From CALWOS01 sp963595735 (lineage in GTDB: Bacteria; Bacillota; Clostridia; Oscillospirales; Oscillospiraceae), in contig CAVBJJ010000029.1 in NCBI GenBank assembly GCA_963595735.1, forward strand, positions 1-23,488: a stretch of DNA of 23,488 nucleotides, given 5' to 3'. The notes under the pieces are model-generated. The model worked only from the letters and a program-made list of their open reading frames with translations. It searched no databases and was not told the origin of the DNA. Position 1 is the first letter of the stretch; every line of letters starts with the position of its first letter. Position numbers and translations under genes: made by a program. Below are positions 1-7,074 of this stretch, in pieces.

Positions 1-34
1 GACACCACCAAAAACTTGTGTTTTTTATGGTGTC
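1..34. repeat. Hairpin-forming inverted repeat at the window edge
   Basis: The first seven bases, GACACCA, are mirrored by TGGTGTC at 28-34. An inner AAAAAC/GTTTTT pairing extends the stem around a short loop. On the plus strand a T-rich stretch (TACTTTTATTTT) follows, so it could terminate a rightward gene lying left of the window. It could equally be the end of a mobile element, or a termination signal for the leftward operon that ends at 107. The flank needed to choose is missing. I see the hairpin directly; its role is unknown. Confidence 0.45.
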
Positions 35-106
35 TACTTTTATTTTACAGATGCATCCGATATCTCTGATCGGAAGTCTCCGTTTTTTCTTCTTTTCTCT
101 TTTTTC

Positions 107-478
107 TTATTTCAACTTCTGGGGCAGGCCGCAGAAAATGCGGGTCACATGATCCGCTTTTCGACTGAGGTGACATAGGGTCCTGCCGGTCAGCTCCCGC
201 CAGGCGCGCAGTTCCGCCTCCATCGGCACCAGACCGCAGGACATATCCTCGCAGATCAGCACCTTGTCCTGCAAATTTTGCTGCTCCAGCTCCGCTATGG
301 GATCCAGATCCTTGCGCAGACATTGCAGCACAAAACGCTCCAGATGCACAATGCAGGGGGCATTCCAGTCCACCGCATTGAGCAGCTCGCAGTTAAACAC
401 ATCTACCTGCCGCACTCCCAGCTCCCGCACGGCATAATCCGTTTTTCCCTGGTAAGCACCGCCAATAATCAAATGCAT
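107..478 (-). CDS. Short CobU-like adenosylcobinamide kinase/guanylyltransferase family protein
   Basis: This 123-residue protein has a P-loop, GGAYQGKT, at residues 6-13. Its C-terminal half matches the end of CobU: CEDMSCGLVPMEAELRAWRE followed by GR, an AD-x-V stretch and CGLPQKLK, parallel to the CobU ending EVG-GIVPE ... FRD-GR ... AGLPLRLK. It is about 55 residues shorter than usual CobU and lacks the central RxxH segment that carries the guanylylated histidine. A GGAGG ribosome binding site at 491-495 precedes the ATG, 19 bases after cobS. It is the last gene of the leftward operon and the second CobU-like gene in it. Membership of the nucleotide-loop pathway is well supported by context; whether it is only a kinase, a guanylyltransferase or something else cannot be told from sequence. 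Confidence 0.8.
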   Translation of the reverse strand: MHLIIGGAYQGKTDYAVRELGVRQVDVFNCELLNAVDWNAPCIVHLERFVLQCLRKDLDPIAELEQQNLQDKVLICEDMSCGLVPMEAELRAWRELTGRTLCHLSRKADHVTRIFCGLPQKLK

Positions 479-497
479 GATCGTGATTCCTCCAACA

Positions 498-1247
498 TCA
501 AAGTAAGGCCAGCGCCAGCACGCCGCACAGCTCTCCCACAGTGATGGCGCAGCCGCTGATATCGCCGCTCATCCCCTGCAGGTCTTTTGTGCAAACCGCC
601 AGCGCCGCCGCACTCCCCGCCGCCGCAAGGGGCACGGCAAGTCCGACTCTGCCAGACACCAACAAAGCCAGCAGGATCGCAGCTATCAGCTCCGCGACCT
701 CCACGGCAGTGTTGGTTTTGTTTTTCGCCGCAGCCCCCCGGCCGGTATAGCCGCTGGTCGGCAGGGGCGGCAGCGCATTGATCGCCAGCGCCGCGCAGCA
801 ACGCACAACACAGGGGATCAGCAAAAGCGGAAACAGACTTTGTCCCGCCTGTATGCTTCCAAACGCAGAAAACTGCAAAATTCCCAGCACCACAAGGCCG
901 ATCACGGCAAAGGCGCCTACATGGGAGTCCTTCAAAATTCTTCTCCGCTCCTCCAGCGCACGCCGGGAGAGGATGGCGTCGCAGCAGTCCATATAGCCAT
1001 CCAGATGGATCCCGCCGCTGAGCAGCCAGGGCAGCACCGTCAGCACGCCCGCGCCCACAAGGCCAACCTGCAAACGACACAGCGCCGCGGCCACCGCAAA
1101 CCAGATCAGACCATGGAGCACCCCCAGCACCGGCAGCCAGGGCAGCATTTGTCCCCGGCGGCTGTCATCCCACAGCTTGCAGGGGCAGGGAATGGCCGAA
1201 AACATTCCCCAGGTCATGAACAGCGGCGTCAGCCATGCAGCGATCAT
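498..1247 (-). CDS. cobS: Adenosylcobinamide-GDP ribazoletransferase (cobalamin synthase)
   Basis: CobS joins adenosylcobinamide-GDP to alpha-ribazole (phosphate), the final assembly step of cobamides, at the membrane. The 249-residue product has the usual length and a strongly hydrophobic, multi-span profile. It shows the family signature GGIHLDGYMDCCD at residues 78-90 (acidic residues for Mg2+ and substrate), the KDSHVGAFAVIGL segment at about 106-118, and MSGDISGCAITVGEL near the C-terminus. The start is supported by AAAGGAG seven bases upstream and by a 4-base ATGA overlap with the cobU stop. It works directly after CobU and uses the product of CobT, both encoded just upstream in the same operon. 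Confidence 0.95.
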   Translation of the reverse strand: MIAAWLTPLFMTWGMFSAIPCPCKLWDDSRRGQMLPWLPVLGVLHGLIWFAVAAALCRLQVGLVGAGVLTVLPWLLSGGIHLDGYMDCCDAILSRRALEERRRILKDSHVGAFAVIGLVVLGILQFSAFGSIQAGQSLFPLLLIPCVVRCCAALAINALPPLPTSGYTGRGAAAKNKTNTAVEVAELIAAILLALLVSGRVGLAVPLAAAGSAAALAVCTKDLQGMSGDISGCAITVGELCGVLALALL

Positions 1248-1783
1248 GGCAATTCTCCTTTATGTACGGTAAAGTTTCCGGCGCAGGCCTCCAGCACCAC
1301 ATCCGCCATGCGGCATATTGCCCGCTCCGTGTGAGCAAGGCCGCGGCAGTAGGCGTCTGTATAGCCGTCCCGCCGGGTCGTGTCCACGCCGATGGCATCG
1401 CTGACAATGACTGCGTGCCGTACCGATGCCAGCAGCTGCTGCAGACCTGCCGTCACCCGCTGAGAGGCGTGGGGGTCAAACTTTCCGTTTTCCCCGAACA
1501 TCTCGTTGGCCAGCAGGGCGGTAATGCTGTCCAGCAGGCAGCAGCCGTCTCGGACGGTTTCCGCAAGGCTGCCCACATCCCGGCTGCACTCCACCGTGGT
1601 AAAGCCCCAGCCGTCCCGCTCCTTTTGGTGCCGCAGGATGCGCTCTTGATCCTCCGTGTCGTGAGGGATCATGGTGGCGATGTAAAACAGCTTGGAATTT
1701 TCTTTTCCGGCAAGCTGCTTTGCCAGTTCCTGGGCTTTGAACGATTTTCCGTTCTTCGCGCCGCCTGAAATAAAAATAATCAT
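1244..1783 (-). CDS. cobU: Bifunctional adenosylcobinamide kinase / adenosylcobinamide-phosphate guanylyltransferase
   Basis: CobU phosphorylates adenosylcobinamide and then transfers GMP from GTP to give adenosylcobinamide-GDP. The 179-residue protein has usual length, a P-loop GGAKNGKS at residues 7-14, the IATMIP strand, and an RILRHQ motif whose His52 aligns with the guanylylated His46 of the Salmonella enzyme. The C-terminal part (VSDAIGVD ... AHTERAICRMADVVLEACAGN) is more divergent than in typical CobU, where EVG-GIVP and AGLPLRLK are expected. Those C-terminal features are instead kept by the short paralogue at 107-478. It overlaps cobT and cobS by four bases on either side (ATGA), which suggests translational coupling. 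Confidence 0.92.
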   Translation of the reverse strand: MIIFISGGAKNGKSFKAQELAKQLAGKENSKLFYIATMIPHDTEDQERILRHQKERDGWGFTTVECSRDVGSLAETVRDGCCLLDSITALLANEMFGENGKFDPHASQRVTAGLQQLLASVRHAVIVSDAIGVDTTRRDGYTDAYCRGLAHTERAICRMADVVLEACAGNFTVHKGELP

Positions 1784-2874
1784 ACGGTAAAGCAGTCCTC
1801 CTTCCGGATCTCTTCCAAATACCCGTCATCAATATTGGCCTCGGCAAAGGTCGCCATATCGCACAGAACCGCACAGGCCGCGCGGATCACGGAGAATGCC
1901 AGCGGACAGCCGCTGCCTTCCCCTAGGCGCATTCCCATATCCAGAAAAGGATGCAGCCCCAGTTCCTTTGCCGCAAGCTGAAAGCCGACCTCAAAGCTGC
2001 TGTGGGACGGCAGCATATACTGCACCGCTGTAGGACACAGCCGCGCCGCGCACAGCGCCGCAACAACGGAGATGTAACCATCCACCACCACGGGGATCCG
2101 CTGCACCGCCGCGCCGAGGAACACCCCGCACATGGCGCACAGATCCAGACCTCCCACCTTAGACAGCACATCCACCGGGTCTTTGGGGTCCGGTCGGTGC
2201 TTTTCCAAAGCGGTCTGCACCACAAGGCGCTTTTTGTCCAGCGCGGCATCGGTAATGCCGCCGCCCCGGCCAACGACTGCCGGTACCGCTGCGCCGGTAA
2301 GCGCCGCAAGCACCGCGGCGGAGGTGGTAGTGTTGCCGATACCCATTTCTCCCACACCCAGCAAACTCACGCCGTCCGCCGCCGCCTTCTGCGCCTGCTC
2401 CATGCCAACGGCAATGGCCGCCAGGGCGGTCTCCCGCTCCATGGCCGGTTCCCGGAACAGATTGCGGGTACCCATGGCCAGCTTTCGGTCAAGAACCGCC
2501 GGACAGTGGAACCGGGCATTAACGCCCACATCCACCACGGTCATCTCATCGCCAAAATGCGCCGCCAGCGCGGAAGCGCCGGTCATGCCCCGGGTCAGGT
2601 TGATGGTCTGTGCCAGCGTCACGCTTTGGGGGGCGGAGGCTACCCCCTCCTCCACCACGCCGTTATCGGCGCAAAGCACGATGATCCGCCGTTTTTCCAG
2701 GCGGTTTTCCAGCTTTCCGGTAATCCCCGCCACCTGGATGGAGATATCCTCCAGCGCGCCCAGACTGCCGGGCGGCTTGGCCAGCTGTGCCTGCCGTTCC
2801 CTGGCCGCCGCCATCGCGGCTTCCTCCAGGGGCATGATCCGCCGCAGGCACTGTTGCAACTGTACATCATTCAT
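1780..2874 (-). CDS. cobT: Nicotinate-nucleotide--dimethylbenzimidazole phosphoribosyltransferase
   Basis: CobT activates a lower-ligand base by phosphoribosyl transfer from nicotinate mononucleotide, giving alpha-ribazole phosphate. The 364-residue product shows ADNGVVEEGV (residues 69-78), the GVGEMGIGNTTTSAA core (173-187), GRGGGITDAALDKK (202-215) and LGEGSG (317-322), whose Glu319 corresponds to the catalytic base of the Salmonella enzyme. I chose the ATG at 2874 because AGAGGAAG lies at proper distance and the protein then begins like other CobT proteins; a longer frame to 2976 adds 34 residues of low-complexity sequence overlapping the upstream gene. It follows the putative cbiR by 14 bases, consistent with re-attachment of a new base after remodelling. 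Confidence 0.95.
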   Translation of the reverse strand: MNDVQLQQCLRRIMPLEEAAMAAARERQAQLAKPPGSLGALEDISIQVAGITGKLENRLEKRRIIVLCADNGVVEEGVASAPQSVTLAQTINLTRGMTGASALAAHFGDEMTVVDVGVNARFHCPAVLDRKLAMGTRNLFREPAMERETALAAIAVGMEQAQKAAADGVSLLGVGEMGIGNTTTSAAVLAALTGAAVPAVVGRGGGITDAALDKKRLVVQTALEKHRPDPKDPVDVLSKVGGLDLCAMCGVFLGAAVQRIPVVVDGYISVVAALCAARLCPTAVQYMLPSHSSFEVGFQLAAKELGLHPFLDMGMRLGEGSGCPLAFSVIRAACAVLCDMATFAEANIDDGYLEEIRKEDCFTV

Positions 2875-2888
2875 ATTTCTTCCTCTTC

Positions 2889-3656
2889 TCATTCGTGCAG
2901 CACCCCGCGCTCCAGCAGCCATTCCACCGAGGGCGCGGCGTGCATATTTTCTATCGTATAGGTCGCCTCCGGACAAGCCCGGGACAACTGCGTTATAATC
3001 TCTTCCATCGGGATCACGCCCTCTCCCAAGGGGGCGTGAAGATCCCAGTCTCCGTCATTGTTATGGATGTGTACATGACCCAGCCAGGGCGCACAAACCG
3101 CGATCCAGTCCTGCAGTTTTCGCCGACTGCACCGGGTGTTGGCGTGTCCGATATCCAAACACAGCCGAAAGCGAGGATCGTTCACCCCCGCCACCACATC
3201 CGCAAGCAGCTCCGGATCCGGCTCCATTACATTTTCAAGCAAAATCGTTGTGTTTTCCGGCAGCTGCGGCAAAAGCGCCTTCCAAAATCCGATGGACTGG
3301 GGAACAAACCAGGCAGGAAAATACACCTGCGGCGTAAAGCCGCCGTGAAACACCACCCGGTGGATCCCGTATTGCGCTGCCAGCGCAGCCGCCTGAAGAT
3401 AGCGTTTTTCACTGACCTGCCGAATCAGCGGGTCGATCGCCGCAGGAGAAAGCTCGCTGAACGGCCCGTGAAATACAAAATGTTTCGCGCCGCTTTCCGC
3501 CATCAGGCGTTCTGCCAACGGCCCATATTGGGCAAAATCCACATCCATATTGGAAGCCGTGCAGAACACCGCAAGCTCCAGCCCAAGGCCGTGCGCCCGC
3601 GCCACCGCGGCCGCGTCATCCGCCGTGGTGGAAAGATACAGCTGTTCCCGTTTCAT
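2889..3656 (-). CDS. cbiR: TIM-barrel (AP endonuclease 2 superfamily) protein, proposed cobamide-remodelling hydrolase CbiR
   Basis: The 255-residue protein has the layout of a xylose isomerase-like/AP-endonuclease-2 TIM barrel. Candidate metal or catalytic residues are spaced along the strands: His63 (VFHGPF), His104 (VVFHGGF), Glu141 (LLENV), Asp168 and His171 (LDIGH), the HVHIH cluster at 194-198 and Glu236 (TIEN). Such folds are often annotated only as sugar phosphate isomerases. CbiR, described from Akkermansia muciniphila, belongs to this superfamily and cuts cobamides so that the cobinamide part can be rebuilt with another base. Position decides the call: it is immediately upstream of cobT-cobU-cobS and overlaps the sfsA stop by four bases. 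A strong AAAGGAGG precedes the start. The fold is confident; the CbiR function is inferred from superfamily plus neighbourhood. Confidence 0.7.
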   Translation of the reverse strand: MKREQLYLSTTADDAAAVARAHGLGLELAVFCTASNMDVDFAQYGPLAERLMAESGAKHFVFHGPFSELSPAAIDPLIRQVSEKRYLQAAALAAQYGIHRVVFHGGFTPQVYFPAWFVPQSIGFWKALLPQLPENTTILLENVMEPDPELLADVVAGVNDPRFRLCLDIGHANTRCSRRKLQDWIAVCAPWLGHVHIHNNDGDWDLHAPLGEGVIPMEEIITQLSRACPEATYTIENMHAAPSVEWLLERGVLHE

Positions 3657-4357
3657 GTCTGCGCTTCCTCCTTTGTTTCCCCAAGCCGCACCGGGATCGC
3701 TTTGTCCAGCTGCAAGCTTGTCTCCGTCACCCGGCAGGTATAGGCCAGAATGTGCACCCCGGCCTGCGCCGCCTGCCGCAGCGCCCTGCCAAAGGCCGGG
3801 TCGGTCGCATCGTTTGGGGTAAAATAGTCTGCCTCCGCCATTTGCACCACCAAAAGCAGAAACGCGCCGCAGCCCGCCTGTGCCAGATGGGTCAGATGCC
3901 GCAGGTGCTTTGTCCCCCGCAGGGTGGGGGCGTCCGGAAACCGCACCACGCCGTTTTCCTCCAGCGTCACGCCCTTGACCTCCAGAAAGCAGGGCTTTCC
4001 CTGCCGGGAAAAGGCAAAGTCAAAGCGGCTGTCCCCGTGGCGCTGCTCTCGGCGCAGCTGCTCGATCGTTCCCAGCAGCCCGACCCGCAGCGCTTCCTCC
4101 GCCACGCGGTTCGGCGCCTGGGCGTCCATGTTGATCAACCGGACGCCTTTCCACACCGCCACCAGGTCATAGTCCGTTTTCCGCCCGGCGCCGGGGCAGT
4201 GCTCCAGCAGCACCCTTGCTCCGGGCACCAGAAGCTCCCGGCATCGGCCGGTGTTTTTCACATGGCAGCGCTGCACCGCGCCGTCCAGCTCCACCAGCGC
4301 AATAAAGCGGTTGGGGCGCTGGCGGAAAATACCGCTTCGGATGTTATGATATTCCAT
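3653..4357 (-). CDS. sfsA: SfsA family DNA/RNA nuclease-like protein
   Basis: This 234-residue protein matches SfsA (sugar fermentation stimulation protein A) in length and motifs. It has an N-terminal OB-like part with CHVKNTGRCRELL, then a region with DSRFDFAF, CFLEVKGVTLEENGVVRFPDAPT and the TKHLRHLTHLAQAG helix, which form the family's nuclease-like core (Asp, Glu-x-Lys). The E. coli protein was linked to maltose metabolism and DNA binding, but its biochemical role remains uncertain. The gene overlaps the end of ligA by 14 bases and the start of the next gene by four, so it is an internal operon member. Its ribosome binding site is weak (GGCGGAAA), in keeping with coupling to ligA translation. 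Confidence 0.93.
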   Translation of the reverse strand: MEYHNIRSGIFRQRPNRFIALVELDGAVQRCHVKNTGRCRELLVPGARVLLEHCPGAGRKTDYDLVAVWKGVRLINMDAQAPNRVAEEALRVGLLGTIEQLRREQRHGDSRFDFAFSRQGKPCFLEVKGVTLEENGVVRFPDAPTLRGTKHLRHLTHLAQAGCGAFLLLVVQMAEADYFTPNDATDPAFGRALRQAAQAGVHILAYTCRVTETSLQLDKAIPVRLGETKEEAQT

Positions 4358-6338
4358 CGTTTCCGCCCAGCATTTCCAAAAATTCCTCTTCGCGCAGCAC
4401 CGGAATGCCCAGGCTTTGCGCCTTGGTCAGCTTGCTGCCGGCGTTTTCTCCCGCCACCACATAGCTGGTCTTTTTGGAGACGGAGCCGGCGGCCTTGCCG
4501 CCAAAGGCCTCGATTTTTTCCGTGGCCTCGTCCCGGGTAAAGCGGGTCAGCGTACCGGTCAGCACAAAGGTTTTTCCCAAAAAGCGCTGATCTGTGCCGC
4601 TGCTCTCGCCGGTAAAATCCAGCCCGGCCTGCCGCAGCTGCTCGATCAGATGCGCGGATTGGGGCTGGGCAAACCACTCTACCAGAAAGCCCGCCGTGAT
4701 GGGGCCGATGTCCGGAATGGCCTGCAGCTGCTCAAAGTCCGCTGTGCGCAGGGCGTCCAGATCGGCATACTGCTTTGCCAGGGTTTTGGCCGCCTTTTGT
4801 CCCACCTGCCGGATACCAAAGGCGCACAGCAGCCGCGCCAATCCCCGGGACTTGCTGGCCTCGATCGCCTGCAGCAGGTTTTCCGCCGATTTTTTCCCCA
4901 TGCGCTCCAGTCCCGCCACGGCCTGCACATCCAGCGTGTAAAGATCTGCCGGCGTGCGCACCAGCTCTGCGTTGACCAGCGCCTCGCAGACCGAGGGACC
5001 TAGCCCCTCGATATCCATCGCGTTGCGGGAGGCAAAATGCACCAGTCTCCGCAGCCGCTGGGCGGGACACTCCGCGCCGGTACAGCGATACGCCGCGCCG
5101 TCGGCATCTCGCATCACCGCCGCGCCGCACACCGGGCAGGTCTCCGGCAGGTGAAAGGGCTTTGTCCCTGCGGGACGGCGGCTTTTCTCCACCCCCAGCA
5201 CCTCGGGGATGATCTCCCCCGCCTTGCGGATGCGAACGGTGTCGCCGACGCGCACATCCAGCCGGTCGATAAAGTCCTGGTTGTGCAGGGTGGCGTTGGT
5301 CACGGTCGTACCTGCCAGGCGCACCGGCTCCACCACCGCTTTGGGCGTTAAAACGCCGGTGCGTCCCACCTGCACCACGATTTCCCGGACAATGGACTCC
5401 TTTTCCTCCGGCGGGTATTTGTACGCCGCCGCCCAGCGGGGCGCCTTTGCCGTGCTGCCCAGCTGCCTGCGCAGCGCCAGCTCATTGAGCTTGATGACCG
5501 CGCCGTCGATATCATAGGGAAAGTCCTCCCGTTTGTCCCCGATCTCCTCCACCCGGCGCATACACTCCGCCGCTGTGGTGCAGTTCCAATGGGGCACCGT
5601 GGGAAAACCCAGCGCCGTCAAACGCTCCAGGCTCTGGCTGTGGGTGGAAAAGCTTTCCTGGGACAGCTGCACATTGAACACCACGATATCCAGCTGCCGC
5701 TCCGCCGCGATGCGGGGATCTAACTGGCGGAGGGAGCCTGCCGCCGCGTTCCGGGGATTGGCCAAAAGGGCTTCCCCGGTCACCTCCCGTCGGGCGTTCA
5801 GCGCGGCAAATACACTTTTGGACATATACACCTCGCCCCGCACGATCAGCCGACCGGGGGCGTTCTCCAGCGTTTTGGGCAGAGAGGCGATCGTGCGGAG
5901 ATTTTCCGTCACATCCTCACCGGTCACGCCGTCGCCCCGGGTCGCGCCCCGGACAAACCGGCCGTCCCGGTATTCCAGCGCAACGGAAAGGCCATCGACC
6001 TTTGGCTCCACCACATAGCTGTGGGCAAGGGGGAGGGCGTTGTCCGTGCGCTGCACAAAGCTCTCCAGCTCGCCGGGGTCAAACACATCGTTCAGGCTCT
6101 CCAGCGGCACGGCATGCTGCACCGGGGCAAACTGGCGGCTGGGTGCGCCGCCCACCCGCTGCGTGGGGCTTTCCGGGTCATAAAACTCCGGATGCGCCTG
6201 CTCCAGCTGCTCCAGCTGCCGCAGCAGCATATCGTATTCCCGGTCGGAAATGGTGGGTGCATCCTGCTCGTAATAGGCCTTTCCATGCTGCCGCAGAGTC
6301 TCCCGCAGCGCTTCGATCTGCCGCTGTATCTCCTCCAT
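4344..6338 (-). CDS. ligA: NAD-dependent DNA ligase
   Basis: LigA seals nicks during replication and repair, using NAD+ to adenylate itself. The 664-residue length is standard. In order I see the N-terminal Ia domain (AYYEQDAPTISDREYD, about 21-36), the adenylation motif KVDG with Lys113, an OB fold, a four-cysteine zinc site (Cys401, 404, 419, 424), helix-hairpin-helix repeats (about 440-560) and a C-terminal BRCT domain (about 587-660, GKTFVLTGTL ... GGKAAGSVSKKTSYVVAG). GGAGG lies seven bases before the ATG, and the yunB stop overlaps the start by one base (TGATG). All catalytic elements appear intact. Confidence 0.98.
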   Translation of the reverse strand: MEEIQRQIEALRETLRQHGKAYYEQDAPTISDREYDMLLRQLEQLEQAHPEFYDPESPTQRVGGAPSRQFAPVQHAVPLESLNDVFDPGELESFVQRTDNALPLAHSYVVEPKVDGLSVALEYRDGRFVRGATRGDGVTGEDVTENLRTIASLPKTLENAPGRLIVRGEVYMSKSVFAALNARREVTGEALLANPRNAAAGSLRQLDPRIAAERQLDIVVFNVQLSQESFSTHSQSLERLTALGFPTVPHWNCTTAAECMRRVEEIGDKREDFPYDIDGAVIKLNELALRRQLGSTAKAPRWAAAYKYPPEEKESIVREIVVQVGRTGVLTPKAVVEPVRLAGTTVTNATLHNQDFIDRLDVRVGDTVRIRKAGEIIPEVLGVEKSRRPAGTKPFHLPETCPVCGAAVMRDADGAAYRCTGAECPAQRLRRLVHFASRNAMDIEGLGPSVCEALVNAELVRTPADLYTLDVQAVAGLERMGKKSAENLLQAIEASKSRGLARLLCAFGIRQVGQKAAKTLAKQYADLDALRTADFEQLQAIPDIGPITAGFLVEWFAQPQSAHLIEQLRQAGLDFTGESSGTDQRFLGKTFVLTGTLTRFTRDEATEKIEAFGGKAAGSVSKKTSYVVAGENAGSKLTKAQSLGIPVLREEEFLEMLGGNDGIS

Positions 6339-7006
6339 CAGTTTTCCTCCGTATAAAGCATTTCCGGTACCTGCCCCACGATCACGGTCTCCGCCAAAAG
6401 CAGCTGCCGCTTCACCTGGGTGTGCAGACTGTTCCAGGGTACCAGTACATCCATATCCACCGTCAGCTCCAGCACCAGCTGATGCCGGGTCTGGTTAATG
6501 CCGGCGGCGGTCAATTCGTTGTGAAATTCCGCCTGGGTCGAAGTCATCAAAAGCGTGTGTATCGTCAGCTTCGGCCCGGCCTCGATCAGAAAATTCGTGC
6601 CGCTGACACGCCCGATGGGAATGCGCTGCCGCAGCTCCAGCCCATCGCTTGGCGTTCGCAGCCGGTTCTGGATCTGGGCGGCCAGCTCCTCCAGACGAAC
6701 AACATCCACATAAATGGCGATGATCCGCCCGGCGCCGTCCCGCTCCATGGACACCAGATTTCCCGGCGCAAAGCGCGTTTGCCGCATACAGTCCCCCAAA
6801 CCGTCCCGGATCGCCTCGTCCACATAATCCACGGCATCGGACAGGGCGATGGTGCCGGAAAGGCTGCGCAGCCGGGCGCAAAAGGGGAAAACGACAAAAA
6901 GGAAAAGCAGGCTCAGCACCGCGGCAAACAGGATAACCCGAAGCCAGGCCTTGATCCGTTTTTGGTTCCGACGCAGCGGCGCAAACCGCAGCCGTTTTCC
7001 TGCCAT
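6338..7006 (-). CDS. yunB: Sporulation protein YunB
   Basis: The 222-residue protein begins with a basic stretch, then one membrane segment (about residues 20-41, WLRVILFAAVLSLLFLFVVF) and an extracytoplasmic or intermembrane domain. The C-terminal half carries the YunB pattern: IGRVSGTNFL, GPKLTIHT, FHNELTAAGINQTRHQL and the ending AETVIVGQVP. In Bacillus subtilis yunB is expressed in the mother cell under sigma-E and is needed for normal spore formation. I prefer the ATG at 7006 over one at 7012 because GGGAGGGAG then sits six bases away instead of touching the codon. It is separated by 68 bases from the gene upstream, the largest gap in this operon, and touches ligA downstream. Confidence 0.9.
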   Translation of the reverse strand: MAGKRLRFAPLRRNQKRIKAWLRVILFAAVLSLLFLFVVFPFCARLRSLSGTIALSDAVDYVDEAIRDGLGDCMRQTRFAPGNLVSMERDGAGRIIAIYVDVVRLEELAAQIQNRLRTPSDGLELRQRIPIGRVSGTNFLIEAGPKLTIHTLLMTSTQAEFHNELTAAGINQTRHQLVLELTVDMDVLVPWNSLHTQVKRQLLLAETVIVGQVPEMLYTEEN

Positions 7007-7074
7007 AGGCATCTCCCTCCCGGGAGAGTATATGCCTCTGCCGGCTTGTCAGAAAACCAGCCGCGCCAAAATTG

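Noticed and set aside
1780..2976. A longer cobT starting at 2976
   Set aside because: The extra 34 residues lie in the upstream gene, are Arg/Gly/Ala-rich and do not resemble CobT; the ATG at 2874 has a good ribosome binding site.
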